Made by a program: the position numbers and the translations under genes
NCBI GenBank assembly: GCA_016183805.1
Contig: JACPDX010000006.1
Coordinates: 33,693-97,692 of the forward strand
Source of the DNA: Bacteroidota bacterium
Lineage (GTDB): Bacteria > Bacteroidota > Bacteroidia > Flavobacteriales_E > Vicingaceae
Direction: 5' to 3'
DNA: 64,000 nucleotides
The notes under the pieces: generated by a model
Told to the model about the DNA's origin: nothing
Databases searched by the model: none
The model's input: only the letters and a program-made list of their open reading frames with translations
In this document: positions 36,581 through 45,520 of the stretch, piece after piece
How positions within the stretch are numbered: the first letter of the stretch is position 1
How the letters are laid out: every line of letters starts with the position of its first letter

Positions 36581-38020
36581 TTATCTGTTTTTAACTAATT
36601 GTAATAAATCTTTAAAACTAATAATTTTAAAAAGAAAGATAAAAGCCCCTGAAAAAATGACTGTAGTTAGTAAAGCAAATTTAATAGATATGTTATATTG
36701 TTTTAATACCAATATTGACAAAATGATTAGAACCAACAATAAGATAACTTTTAATAAATATGAATAATTGATGGAAAAATTAAAAATTTTATTACAAATT
36801 AATATCTGCACAACAAGCACTATAAATTGTGTAACTAAACTAGCAATGGCAGAACCTTCTGCTTTGTAAACAGGAATTAAAATTAAATTCAATAATAAGT
36901 TTAAAAACAAACCAACAACTGCAATAATATTTAACTGCTTTAAACTTCCGTTCGAAGTTAAAAGTGTTCCGTAAATATATGTACCGGCTATTGCTACAAA
37001 ACAAAACATTAAAATACTTAAAACATTTGATGATGACTGAGAATAATTATCATACAATAAATCAATGATATTATCTCCATAAAAAAAACAAAATATAGCT
37101 AAAATTGAAGCAGGAACAAAGAGTAAACTAAACGACAATTTTACCAAATCGTCTAATTTTTGTTTTTTAGCTATCATCATTGCAAACATTGGTAGCAGTA
37201 ATCCTGCAAACAAAACACCAATTTGAGATGAGGCATCGAGTAATCGATAAGCTTGTGCGTATATCGCCGCCTGATGTTCTCCATCAACAAGCATTAAATC
37301 GAGCATAATGGCATCCAAACGATAATAAAAAGTCATGGTTAAAACTAAAAAAGCATAAGGTAAAGTTTGCTTCAGCGTTACCAATAGGAATGGAAAATTC
37401 AGTTGAAACGAAAATACTTTTGTTTTAAAAAAGATAATTGAGAAAACAACCATTGCTGTTATTATGTACGCAAATGTTTGGGCGTAAACAAAATGAATGA
37501 TAGAAAAAGATTCGGTTATCACATTACCCCATAACAAAATACTACAAAAAACAATCATCAATACTTTGTCTAAAACAGAAAGTAAACTATCTGTTCTGAA
37601 CAGTTGAAGCCCTGATATATTTGATCTCATAAATAATATCATGGAAATAAGAAATTGATTTACTGATAAAAATAATAACAAAACAAACCTATCTGAATCG
37701 TATCCCACAACATAACCAACAACAAATGTTATAACAAAATAAATGATTGAAAGTAAAAACTTGAAAGTAAGTAATCCAGAAAAATATTTCGATAAAATAT
37801 GGTTGTTTTGAGCTATATTTTTGTTGTTGTAGTTGGTTAATCCTAAGTCTAAGAGTATGCTAAACAACATCGAAAAATTAAACATAGCAAAATAAATTCC
37901 ATAATCTTGACTTGGAACTATGTTTTGAACTGTTCGGTCTATGCCGAAAATCCAAAAAGGCTTAATTAAAAAATTAAGCAACAACAATAAAGCAAGATTT
38001 ACAATGAATTTTCGTTGCAT
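36581..38020 (-). CDS. Polysaccharide flippase (Wzx/MATE-like)
   Basis: About 479 residues with 12-14 predicted membrane helices (ALLLLLNFLIKPFWIFGIDR, LLFLSVNQFLISMILFMRSN, and on to the C-terminus). RLDAIMLDLMLVDGEHQAAIYAQAYRLLD is the typical signature of the seventh helix and loop in polysaccharide biosynthesis proteins. It moves lipid-linked units across the inner membrane. ATG 38020 is preferred to a TTG seven codons upstream. It heads the minus-strand polysaccharide operon and is divergent from the FkbM gene. Confidence 0.85.
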   Translation of the reverse strand: MQRKFIVNLALLLLLNFLIKPFWIFGIDRTVQNIVPSQDYGIYFAMFNFSMLFSILLDLGLTNYNNKNIAQNNHILSKYFSGLLTFKFLLSIIYFVITFVVGYVVGYDSDRFVLLLFLSVNQFLISMILFMRSNISGLQLFRTDSLLSVLDKVLMIVFCSILLWGNVITESFSIIHFVYAQTFAYIITAMVVFSIIFFKTKVFSFQLNFPFLLVTLKQTLPYAFLVLTMTFYYRLDAIMLDLMLVDGEHQAAIYAQAYRLLDASSQIGVLFAGLLLPMFAMMIAKKQKLDDLVKLSFSLLFVPASILAIFCFFYGDNIIDLLYDNYSQSSSNVLSILMFCFVAIAGTYIYGTLLTSNGSLKQLNIIAVVGLFLNLLLNLILIPVYKAEGSAIASLVTQFIVLVVQILICNKIFNFSINYSYLLKVILLLVLIILSILVLKQYNISIKFALLTTVIFSGAFIFLFKIISFKDLLQLVKNR

Positions 38021-38127
38021 CAGGAATTGATTTTTTCGCAATAAAAGTAATATTATTAAACTAAAGTACTTATATCTAAATCAAGATTATTACTTTCGTA
38101 GCCTTAAAACAATTCTCATCATTTATT

Positions 38128-38856
38128 TTGATAGCTAGGCTTAAAAATATAATACGTAATACTTTAAATTTTTTGCATTTAGACATAACAAAAAACTTAA
38201 AATACGACAGACTTACTATTCAAATAATGAAAAAAGTCATCCAACACAACTCCAATTGTATTGATGTCGGTTGCCATAAAGGAGAAATATTAACTAAAAT
38301 AATTGAGTTATCACCTGATGGAACCCATTTCGCTTTTGAACCAATTCCTTCTTTCTATAAAAAACTAATTGATAATTTTAATGAACAAGTTACCATTTTA
38401 CCTTTTGCTCTTTCCAATTCTAATGGATCAACAAGTTTTCAATTTGTAAAAAATGCCCCGGCGTACAGTGGAATAAAAAAGAGAAAATACGCAATTAGTA
38501 ATCCGGAAATTGAAGAAATAGATGTTGAATTAAAAAAATTAGACGATGTAATTCCTGAATCTGTTGTCATTAATTTTATTAAAATAGACGTTGAGGGAGC
38601 AGAATTTGATGTGTTGAAAGGTGCTAAAGAACTTATTTTAAGATGTAAGCCCGTTATTATATTTGAATTTGGATTAGGAGCAAATGATTTTTACAACAGT
38701 AGTCCGGAAAACCTTTTCGACTTTTTAACCACAGAAACTAATTTAAAAATCTTTTCACTTGAGAATTGGATAAACAATAAAAACTCATATTCAAAAACTG
38801 AATTTGTTGATTGTTTTAATAAAGGTTTTGAATATTATTTCATTGCTTGCCCCTAA
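38128..38856 (+). CDS. FkbM-family methyltransferase
   Basis: A 242-residue SAM-dependent methyltransferase: SNCIDVGCHKGEILTKIIEL (SAM motif I), FAFEPIPSFYKKL (motif II) and INFIKIDVEGAEFDVLKGA (the FkbM signature). FkbM enzymes methylate hydroxyl groups of sugars or polyketides; here the polysaccharide genes around it favour a sugar. No ATG fits before residue 34, so a TTG start at 38128 is assumed; the N-terminal 30 residues (NTLNFLHLDITKNLKYDRL) agree with relatives. It starts 107 bp from the divergent flippase. The next gene begins 26 bp after its stop. Confidence 0.85.
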   Translation: MIARLKNIIRNTLNFLHLDITKNLKYDRLTIQIMKKVIQHNSNCIDVGCHKGEILTKIIELSPDGTHFAFEPIPSFYKKLIDNFNEQVTILPFALSNSNGSTSFQFVKNAPAYSGIKKRKYAISNPEIEEIDVELKKLDDVIPESVVINFIKIDVEGAEFDVLKGAKELILRCKPVIIFEFGLGANDFYNSSPENLFDFLTTETNLKIFSLENWINNKNSYSKTEFVDCFNKGFEYYFIACP

Positions 38857-38882
38857 CTTTTTCTTTTACAAAGTTGATTGAA

Positions 38883-40013
38883 ATGAAAAAAATAGCGTTC
38901 AATACCAGATTATTGATTAAAGATAAAATGGATGGTATTGGATTGTTTACCCTCGAAACTTTAAAAATACTTGTTAAGAGTTATCCTGAAATTGAATTCT
39001 ATTTCATTTTCGATAGAACACCAAATCCTGAATTTATTTTCAGTAAAAATATCATTCCTGTAATAATAAAGCCTCCTACACGACACATCTATTTATTTAA
39101 TTATTGGTATCAGTACGCACTAAAAAAACAATTATCAAAAATTAACCCAGATATCTTTGTTGCTACAGATGGAATGTTTCCTTTAAAAACCAAAACCAAA
39201 ACTTTAGCAGTAATTCATGATATATATTTTGAGCATCATCCTGAACAATTGCCTAAAAGTGTACTAAATTTTTACCTTACTAACTTCCCAAAATTTGCAA
39301 AACAAGCAACCAGAATTGCAACGGTTTCTGAATTTTCGAAAAAAGATATTTGTACCACTTATAAAATTGATGAAAATAAAATTGATGTGGTTTACAACGG
39401 TTCCAACGAAAATTTTATACCAATTCCAACAAGTGAACAAACAAAAGTTAAAGAACAATACACCGATGGCTACGACTACTTTTTATTTGTCGGCACACTT
39501 CACCCACGAAAAAACTTAATCAATTTGTTTAAAGCATTTGAACAATTTAAAATAACCACAAAATCGCCTAAAAAATTACTTGTAGTGGGGCGTAAAATGT
39601 GGTGGACTCCGGAAATTGAGGCAGCATTAAACAGTCTTTCTTTTAAAAACGACATTATTTTAGCTGGAAGAGTTACTGAACATGAACTTTATAAAATTAC
39701 TGCTTCGGCTTATGCTTTAACTTATACTCCTATTTTCGAAGGTTTTGGAATTCCTTTGGTAGAGGCTATGAGCTGCGGAACTCCTGTTATATCATCAAAC
39801 ATTACCTCAATGCCCGAAGTGGTTGAAGAAGCAGGAATTTTAGTTGACCCATTTTCGGTTGAAGATATTGCCAATGCTATGATTAGAATGAATGATGAAC
39901 ATTGTTTAAGGGGCAATTTATCGGAAAAAAGTATAATTCAAGCTAAAAAATTTAGCTGGCAAAAAACTGCCGATTTACTTTGGGATTCGATTCAAAAAAC
40001 AATAAATGCTTAA
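38883..40013 (+). CDS. Glycosyltransferase, GT4 family (GT-B fold)
   Basis: A 376-residue enzyme with the N-terminal acceptor domain ([35 protein letters not shown]) and C-terminal donor domain ([52 protein letters not shown] with the E-x7-E motif). It transfers a sugar from a nucleotide donor, most likely in assembly of the surface polysaccharide handled by the neighbouring flippase and ligase. ATG 38883 ([11 protein letters not shown]) is the standard start; upstream in-frame codons overlap the FkbM gene. The stop overlaps rnhB by 8 bp. Confidence 0.88.
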   Translation: MKKIAFNTRLLIKDKMDGIGLFTLETLKILVKSYPEIEFYFIFDRTPNPEFIFSKNIIPVIIKPPTRHIYLFNYWYQYALKKQLSKINPDIFVATDGMFPLKTKTKTLAVIHDIYFEHHPEQLPKSVLNFYLTNFPKFAKQATRIATVSEFSKKDICTTYKIDENKIDVVYNGSNENFIPIPTSEQTKVKEQYTDGYDYFLFVGTLHPRKNLINLFKAFEQFKITTKSPKKLLVVGRKMWWTPEIEAALNSLSFKNDIILAGRVTEHELYKITASAYALTYTPIFEGFGIPLVEAMSCGTPVISSNITSMPEVVEEAGILVDPFSVEDIANAMIRMNDEHCLRGNLSEKSIIQAKKFSWQKTADLLWDSIQKTINA

Positions 40014-40605
40014 AAGTTGTTTTCAAAAAAAATTGATTGAAGCTGGCTGCGATGAAGCTGGTCGAGGTTGTTTAGCTGGGCCGGTCTATGCTGCTGCAGT
40101 AATTCTTCCGCGAGATTATAAAAATAACATCCTAAACGACTCCAAGCAACTTTCCGAAACCAAAAGAAAACTACTCAGAATAGAAATTGAAAAAGAAGCT
40201 ATTTCCTATGCAGTTGGTGTTGTAGATAATATCGAAATTGATAAAATAAACATTTTAAATGCTTCCTTTTTAGCTATGCATCGAGCCATTGAGCAACTTA
40301 CTATTAAACCCGAATTGTTGCTTATTGATGGAAATCGCTTTAAACCCTACAAAAAAATTCTGCACGAATGTATCATTAAAGGCGACGGTAAATTTTTATC
40401 TATTGCTGCTGCTTCCATTTTAGCCAAAACTTATCGTGATGAATTTATGGAAGAAGCCGATATTCAATTTCCTGATTACGACTGGAAAACCAACAAAGGT
40501 TATCCAACAAAATTCCATCGAGAGGCAATACGACAAGTAGGAATTACTCCTTTACACCGTAAAACATTTCGGTTGTTACCCGAACAATTGGCCTTAAAAT
40601 TCTAA
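40006..40605 (+). CDS. rnhB: Ribonuclease HII
   Basis: A 199-residue RNase HII that cuts RNA in RNA-DNA hybrids and removes single ribonucleotides. The catalytic acids are visible: [15 protein letters not shown] (Asp and Glu), LLLIDGNRF (Asp) and [10 protein letters not shown] (Asp). [13 protein letters not shown] and the tail [16 protein letters not shown] agree with the family in order and length. The gene overlaps the glycosyltransferase stop by 8 bp, so translation is probably coupled although the functions are unrelated. Confidence 0.95.
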   Translation: MLKSCFQKKLIEAGCDEAGRGCLAGPVYAAAVILPRDYKNNILNDSKQLSETKRKLLRIEIEKEAISYAVGVVDNIEIDKINILNASFLAMHRAIEQLTIKPELLLIDGNRFKPYKKILHECIIKGDGKFLSIAAASILAKTYRDEFMEEADIQFPDYDWKTNKGYPTKFHREAIRQVGITPLHRKTFRLLPEQLALKF

Positions 40606-40646
40606 CATTTTATATTAAACAACATAAAAAAACAAAAGAACCCCTA

Positions 40647-40673
40647 TTGTTTTTTGTGGAGTATGTATATTTA
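40647..40673 (+). promoter_or_regulatory. Candidate promoter of kynU-kmo
   Basis: TTG at 40647-40649 and TATATTTA at 40666-40673 (one mismatch to TAnnTTTG), 16 nt apart and 23 bp before the ATG. GGAGT (40658-40662) and ACTCC (40675-40679) flank the -7 element and could form an operator. Confidence 0.4.
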
Positions 40674-40695
40674 CACTCCGAAAAAATTCAACTGA

Positions 40696-41973
40696 ATGGA
40701 TTATCAAAATATACTAGCTTTTGCTCAACAATTAGACGAGCAGGATGAATTAAAAACCTATAGAAACAAATTTCATATTCCTGTAATTAACGGAATTGAA
40801 ACCTTATATTTTACAGGTAATTCATTAGGATTACAGCCTAAATCTACCGTAGCTTATATTAACCAAGAACTAGAAGATTGGGCAAAATGGGGTGTTGAAG
40901 GTCATTTTCATGCAAAAAATCCTTGGTTTTCGTACCACGAACAATTTGCCGAGCCAATAGCTAAAATTGTTGGTGCTTTACCAAAAGAAGTGGTGGTAAT
41001 GAACAATCTTACCGTTAACCTTAACTTGTTAATGGTTTCATTTTATCGACCTACCAAACAACGCTACAAAATTGTGTGCGAAGCAAAAGCATTCCCGTCT
41101 GACCAATATGCCCTTGAAATGCAAGTACGAAGTGCAGGTTTTAATCCTGACGAAGCATTGATTGAGGTTGCTCCTAGAGATGGTGAGAAAACAATACGAA
41201 ACGAAGATTTTATAAAAGCCATTGAAGAAGCTGGTAGTTCATTAGCTTGTGTGATGATTGGTGGTGTAAACTACTTTACCGGACAAGTGTTTGATATGAA
41301 AACCATTACCGAAGCTGCACACAAAGTAGGTGCTTATTGTGGTTTCGATCTAGCTCATGCTGCAGGAAATATTGAACTTAAATTGCACGAATGGAAAGTC
41401 GATTTTGCTTGTTGGTGTTCCTATAAGTATTTAAACTCCGGGCCTGGCGGAGTTTCCGGAATCTATGTTAACGAAAAACATTGTAACAATACCGAATTAC
41501 CTCGTTTTGCAGGGTGGTGGGGACACGAAAAAGAAACCCGTTTTTTAATGGAGAAAGGGTTTAAACCCATGAAATCTGCCGAAGCATGGCAAATGAGCAA
41601 TGCTCCTGTTTTAACAATGGCAGCACACAAAGCTTCTGTTGATATTTTCAATGAAGTGGGCATGGAAAAATTGCTAAAAAAACAACGCTTATTATCAGGT
41701 TATTTAGAATTCATCATCGACGACATCAACTCGAAACTCGAAACTCAAAACTCAAAACTAGAGAACATCACTCCACGCAGTTGGAACGAACGTGGCTGTC
41801 AGATTTCGATAGTTGCTCACGGATATGGAAAAGATTTATTTAACAAATTATTAGACAGAGGTGTTATTACCGATTGGAGAGAACCAAACGTAATTCGTTT
41901 AGCTCCTGTTCCGCTATACAACAGTTTTGAAGACATTTATAAATTTGGAGAAACCCTTAAAAACTCATTATGA
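40696..41973 (+). CDS. kynU: Kynureninase
   Basis: PLP-dependent hydrolase that cuts kynurenine or 3-hydroxykynurenine to anthranilate or 3-hydroxyanthranilate plus alanine. Family features: [64 protein letters not shown] and [14 protein letters not shown] with the PLP lysine. 425 residues is normal. Residues about 344-360 ([16 protein letters not shown]) are encoded by iterated AACTCGAAACTCAAAACT units (41729-41766), a repeat-derived insertion in a surface loop. The stop overlaps kmo by 4 bp, so the enzyme acts with the monooxygenase in tryptophan breakdown or NAD synthesis. Confidence 0.95.
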   Translation: MDYQNILAFAQQLDEQDELKTYRNKFHIPVINGIETLYFTGNSLGLQPKSTVAYINQELEDWAKWGVEGHFHAKNPWFSYHEQFAEPIAKIVGALPKEVVVMNNLTVNLNLLMVSFYRPTKQRYKIVCEAKAFPSDQYALEMQVRSAGFNPDEALIEVAPRDGEKTIRNEDFIKAIEEAGSSLACVMIGGVNYFTGQVFDMKTITEAAHKVGAYCGFDLAHAAGNIELKLHEWKVDFACWCSYKYLNSGPGGVSGIYVNEKHCNNTELPRFAGWWGHEKETRFLMEKGFKPMKSAEAWQMSNAPVLTMAAHKASVDIFNEVGMEKLLKKQRLLSGYLEFIIDDINSKLETQNSKLENITPRSWNERGCQISIVAHGYGKDLFNKLLDRGVITDWREPNVIRLAPVPLYNSFEDIYKFGETLKNSL

Positions 41974-43322
41974 AAACAGCAACAATTGTAGGCGCAGGAT
42001 TAGTTGGCTCATTATGGGCTGTATATCTTTCAAAAGCAGGTTATAAAGTAACTATGGTCGAAAGACGTCCTGATATCAGAAAAGCAGATATCTCGGCAGG
42101 AAAATCAATCAACTTGGCTTTATCTACCAGGGGATGGAAAGCCTTAGATACTGTTGGTGTGGGCGATGAAATCAGAAAAATTGCCATTCCAATGTCGGGT
42201 CGTTTGATGCACGATTTACAAGGAAATTTAACTTACCAGCCTTATGGAAAAGAAGGTCAGGCAATTTATTCGGTTTCGAGAGGTGGTGTAAATGCAAAAA
42301 TGATGGACATTGCTGAAGAATTTGGCAATGCTCAAATCAACTACAACGAACGTTGCATTGATGTAAATTTAGAAAAAGGTATTGTTTACACCGAAACAGA
42401 AAATGGAGAACGAAAAGAATACCAATCGGATGTTGTTTTTGCTGCCGATGGTGCTTTTTCGGCTGCTCGTTACAATGCTTTTCAGAAATTAGACCGATTT
42501 CAATACAGCCAAAATTATATTGATGACGGCTATCGTGAAATTTTACTTCCTGCCAATGCCGACGGAAGTTACCGATTAGAAAAAAATGCTCTACACATTT
42601 GGCCAAGAGGGCAATTTATGTTGATTGCATTACCCAACGAAGATGGTTCTTTTACTTGTACCCTTTTTATGCCAATGAAAGGAGCTAACTCGTTTGAGAG
42701 TTTAAAATCAAAAGCTGCTGTTCAAGAATTTTTTAAATCTACTTTCCCCGATTTTTACACCATGATGCCCGAAATAGCTGATGCTTGGGAAGATCACCCT
42801 TTATCGTCGTTGGCAATTATCCGTTGTTACCCTTGGACACATGGAAAAACTGCCTTGATGGGCGATGCTGCACACGCTACTGTTCCGTTTTACGGACAAG
42901 GCATGAACTGTGGTTTTGAAGATTGTACCGTAATGTGGGATTTAATGAAAAAACACAACGAAAATTGGGACTTAATTTTTGAAGAATACCAACAACTGCG
43001 TAAACCTGATGGCGATGGTGTTCAGGATTTATCGTTGCACAATTACCATGTGATGCGTGATTTTGTTGCCGACCCCATGTTTTTATTACAAAAGAAAATT
43101 GAAGCCCATTTTTCTGAAAAATACCCCGACAAATGGATGCCGTTGTACAGCCAGGTAACTTTTAGCCACATTCGTTATTCTGACGCATGGAAAACCGGGC
43201 AGAAACAAGATGCTATCATGAAAAAAGTGATGGCAGATTTTCCGGATATTGAGCAAGTTTGGAACAGTAAAAATGTGGAAGATGCTATTTTGGAGGAGTT
43301 AGGCGTAAGGGAAAAGGCATAA
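41970..43322 (+). CDS. kmo: Kynurenine 3-monooxygenase
   Basis: FAD-dependent monooxygenase that makes 3-hydroxykynurenine. The N-terminal Rossmann motif [20 protein letters not shown], the DG-type motif [17 protein letters not shown] and [20 protein letters not shown] (FAD ribityl site) are in place. 450 residues with a hydrophobic C-terminal half is usual for bacterial KMO. It follows kynU in an ATGA overlap. The order is reversed relative to the reaction (KMO then kynureninase), as is common. No 3-hydroxyanthranilate dioxygenase, tryptophan dioxygenase or formamidase gene is in the window. Confidence 0.95.
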   Translation: MKTATIVGAGLVGSLWAVYLSKAGYKVTMVERRPDIRKADISAGKSINLALSTRGWKALDTVGVGDEIRKIAIPMSGRLMHDLQGNLTYQPYGKEGQAIYSVSRGGVNAKMMDIAEEFGNAQINYNERCIDVNLEKGIVYTETENGERKEYQSDVVFAADGAFSAARYNAFQKLDRFQYSQNYIDDGYREILLPANADGSYRLEKNALHIWPRGQFMLIALPNEDGSFTCTLFMPMKGANSFESLKSKAAVQEFFKSTFPDFYTMMPEIADAWEDHPLSSLAIIRCYPWTHGKTALMGDAAHATVPFYGQGMNCGFEDCTVMWDLMKKHNENWDLIFEEYQQLRKPDGDGVQDLSLHNYHVMRDFVADPMFLLQKKIEAHFSEKYPDKWMPLYSQVTFSHIRYSDAWKTGQKQDAIMKKVMADFPDIEQVWNSKNVEDAILEELGVREKA

Positions 43323-43323
43323 G

Positions 43324-43366
43324 TATAATTTTTGGTGGTAAAAAAGTAAACCACCAAGAAAATTAT
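43324..43366 (+). terminator. Hairpin downstream of kmo
   Basis: TATAATTTTTGGTGGT (43324-43339) pairs with ACCACCAAGAAAATTATA (43349-43366) with one mismatch region. Only weak T-rich sequence follows, so it is a possible rather than a certain terminator. Confidence 0.5.
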
Positions 43367-43402
43367 AAAAAATTAACAACTCGATAAGTTGATTTATACC
43401 AC

Positions 43403-43429
43403 TTGTTATTTATCTAAGGCGTAACTTTG
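43403..43429 (+). promoter_or_regulatory. Candidate promoter of the metallophosphoesterase gene
   Basis: TTG at 43403-43405, 16 nt, then TAACTTTG at 43422-43429 (full match to the Bacteroidota -7 consensus), 41 bp before the ATG at 43470. Confidence 0.6.
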
Positions 43430-43469
43430 TGTTGAAAAACTACTAACCCCTTACGACTATCGCCTAATA

Positions 43470-44717
43470 ATGTATTTAAAATTTATTCTTTCCTCCATCC
43501 TTGTCATCATTGTGTTAGATTGGTATTTTTTCCGTTCGTTCCGTTCGATTATCAAAAATTACAACAAAAAATTAAGGCTAACGATAACTATAAGTTATTG
43601 GGTGTTCACCTTATTTACAGTAGTTTTCATGTTTTTTGTCGCTTCTTATTTTGTCGATAAAACCGCTGCACCCAAAATATTCAGGGTTTATGTAATGGGG
43701 TTGATTTTTATGATTTTTATTTCAAAAATGATTGGTTCGCTGTTTATTTTTGCTCACGATATAAAATCGCTTGTACTTTTTGTTAAAAAGAAACTTTATC
43801 CGAAAGTAATTCCTATTCATCCCAATACCATTACCCGTAAAGATTTTTTGAAAAAAGCAGGAGTAGTTGCTGCTGCCATTCCTTTTGGCACATTATTTTT
43901 TGGCATGGTAAAAACAGCTTACGATTACACCATTAAACGTGAAAAACTAAGCATCAACAACCTACCCAATGCTTTTAAAGGGTTAAAAATTGTTCAAATT
44001 TCCGATTTACACGTAGGAAGTTTTTTAACCGACGAACCATTAAAAAAAGCCATCCAATTGATTGATGACCAAAAACCTGACATCATTTTTTTTACCGGCG
44101 ATTTGGTGAACGATATTACCGAAGAAGCCCTTCCGTTTATGGATACTTTAAAAAAATTATCTGCTCCAATGGGTGTTTATTCTATTTTGGGCAACCACGA
44201 TTATGGCGACTATTTTTATCAAAAGGACGACCACGAAGGCAAACAACACAATTATAATTTAATGAAAGAAGTACATCAAAAATTGGGTTGGAAACTGTTG
44301 TTAAATGAACATGTGGTGTTAGAAAAAGACAACGAACGTTTAGCTGTTTTGGGTGTGGAGAATTGGGGGGCCGGTGGGCGTTTTCCAAAATATGGCGATT
44401 TAGACCTAGCCAAAAACGGGCTACTTTCCACCGACATAAAATTGCTGTTGAGCCACGACCCATCGCATTGGGAAGCTAAAATATTGCCCGAACACAGCGA
44501 TATTGCTGCAACATTTTCGGGGCATACACACGGTATGCAGTTTGGTATAGAAATACCCAACTTTAAATGGAGCCCTTCGCAATACCTTTACAACCAATGG
44601 GCTGGGCTTTACACCACTAACCAACAACATTTGTACGTAAACCGAGGCTTGGGTTTTATTGGCTACCCTGGCAGAGTGGGCATTTTACCCGAAATTACCG
44701 TTTTTGAATTGGCGTAG
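43470..44717 (+). CDS. Membrane-anchored metallophosphoesterase (YkuE-like)
   Basis: A 415-residue protein with four N-terminal membrane helices (LKFILSSILVIIVLDWYFF to MGLIFMIFISKMIGSLFIF) and a short twin-helix region after KKLYPKVIPIHPNTITRKDF. The calcineurin-like domain starts at about 165: VQISDLHVGSF, FFTGDLVNDI, YSILGNHDYGDYFY, LLSHDPSHWE and ATFSGHTHGMQFG hold the metal-binding Asp, His and Asn residues in the usual order. Homologues are thought to hydrolyse lipid-linked phosphodiesters or pyrophosphates; the substrate is not proven. Own promoter; a short hairpin follows its stop, then the accessory region starts. Confidence 0.9.
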   Translation: MYLKFILSSILVIIVLDWYFFRSFRSIIKNYNKKLRLTITISYWVFTLFTVVFMFFVASYFVDKTAAPKIFRVYVMGLIFMIFISKMIGSLFIFAHDIKSLVLFVKKKLYPKVIPIHPNTITRKDFLKKAGVVAAAIPFGTLFFGMVKTAYDYTIKREKLSINNLPNAFKGLKIVQISDLHVGSFLTDEPLKKAIQLIDDQKPDIIFFTGDLVNDITEEALPFMDTLKKLSAPMGVYSILGNHDYGDYFYQKDDHEGKQHNYNLMKEVHQKLGWKLLLNEHVVLEKDNERLAVLGVENWGAGGRFPKYGDLDLAKNGLLSTDIKLLLSHDPSHWEAKILPEHSDIAATFSGHTHGMQFGIEIPNFKWSPSQYLYNQWAGLYTTNQQHLYVNRGLGFIGYPGRVGILPEITVFELA

Positions 44718-44745
44718 AGTCGCACGATTGTGCGTCTTTATTTAT
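44718..44745 (+). terminator. Terminator of the metallophosphoesterase gene
   Basis: AGTCGCAC-GATT-GTGCGTCT (44718-44737; one mismatch) starts at the base after the stop codon and is followed by a T-rich tract (TTATTTATTTTATT). Confidence 0.65.
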
Positions 44746-44747
44746 TT

Positions 44748-44838
44748 TATTACATTTGGTAGATATTATGTGACTAGAATTACGTATATCTACCCTATAT
44801 CAGGCAGATATATGTAGTTTTATCACACATATAAACAA
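44748..44838 (+). other. Left flank of the cassette array, shared with other loci
   Basis: Three parts are seen. TATTACATTTGGTAGATATT (from about 44748) recurs with two changes upstream of the cytochrome gene at about 48093-48118 and contains a TACATTTG -7-like box. An imperfect hairpin (ACGTATATCTACC ... GGCAGATATATGT, about 44792-44825) resembles the perfect hairpin at 3497-3532. ATAAACAA just before the GTTA boundary is identical at the GrpB cassette. The flank may be a docking site, a promoter for cassette genes, or both. Confidence 0.45.
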
Positions 44839-44839
44839 G

Positions 44840-45513
44840 TTATCGGAAATAATTTTATGTATTTGCATAACTATTAAATTTTTATATGTCCTACATTTTT
44901 ATACCTATGAATATTGATTGCTTAGAAATAATGGAAAAATGGAAATTCAATCAATATTTTCCAAAATTAGACATGTCAGCATATCGCAAATCATACGAAG
45001 ATGGTAATAGAATTCTATCTGGTCCTTCAGGTTGTGAAGGTTTTGCTGTGATGGATAGAGAGAGTTTAATAGGTCTCTTTGAATATTATCCTGATATTGA
45101 CGGGAAACCTGAGATTGGATTAGCATTAAGCCCGGATTTAATTTACCAAGGTTTAGGAAAAAAAGTTATGGATGCAGGCATTATACACCTTCTAAAGTAC
45201 AATCAGTATGATGAAAGCTATATATATCTTACCGTTTCTGCCGAAAATATTCCTGGAATAAAATTTTATATGAAATATGGTTTCTCTAAGTATAAAGAGG
45301 TTAAAAATGGAGAAGAAGAGATTACAGATTACAAAATGAAATACAAATTATGAATCGATAACAAAAGGAATATTCATAAAAATAACATCCGATAACACGG
45401 GTTTTGCGTTAGCGGGCGGACAGTGCGAGTATAAACATTTGAGCAATTAATAAACTTTAGTGCGAGCAGACAGTTTGGTGTTCCAAAAGCCCATTAACGC
45501 AAAGCCCGAAAAC
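44840..45513 (+). mobile_element. Putative integron-type gene cassette 1 (GNAT gene)
   Basis: The unit begins in GTTATCGG (44839-44846), 40 bp before the GNAT start, and ends in the attC-like site at 45389-45520. The site opens with CCGATAAC, the exact complement of the cassette start. One gene, same orientation as the site. It adjoins cassette 2 directly. Confidence 0.65.
44886..45353 (+). CDS. GNAT-family N-acetyltransferase (cassette gene)
   Basis: A 155-residue acyltransferase. It shows ALSPDLIYQGLGKKVMDAGI (acetyl-CoA loop QGLGKK), IYLTVSAENIPGIKFYMKYG and FSKYKEV, which are standard GNAT motifs A and B. GLFEYYPDIDGKPEIGLAL forms the central strands. The closest known activities are acetylation of amino groups on peptides or small molecules, and cassette-borne GNATs sometimes give drug resistance, but nothing here identifies a substrate. 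It fills putative cassette 1; the stop lies 35 bp before the attC-like site. Confidence 0.82.
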   Translation: MSYIFIPMNIDCLEIMEKWKFNQYFPKLDMSAYRKSYEDGNRILSGPSGCEGFAVMDRESLIGLFEYYPDIDGKPEIGLALSPDLIYQGLGKKVMDAGIIHLLKYNQYDESYIYLTVSAENIPGIKFYMKYGFSKYKEVKNGEEEITDYKMKYKL

Positions 45514-45520
45514 GTTAGCA
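45389..45520 (+). repeat. attC-like recombination site (site 1)
   Basis: Order on the plus strand: CCGATAAC, AC, arm GGGTTTTGCGTTAGCGGGC (45399-45417), centre, arm GCCCATTAACGCAAAGCCC (45489-45507), spacer GAAAAC, GTTAGCA (45514-45520). The 19-bp arms pair with three mismatches, all of the G-T/A-C kind. Spacers of 2 and 6 nt are unequal, which in attC sites decides the strand that is recombined. The whole is closely similar to the site at 2711-2842. Confidence 0.7.

Noticed and set aside
36576-36767. Plus-strand frame of 63 codons at the end of the flippase gene
   Set aside because: Antisense to the flippase C-terminus; low complexity and no start context.
44182-44630. Three overlapping minus-strand frames of 69-94 codons inside the metallophosphoesterase gene
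   Set aside because: They are antisense to a well-conserved catalytic domain and have no family signature.
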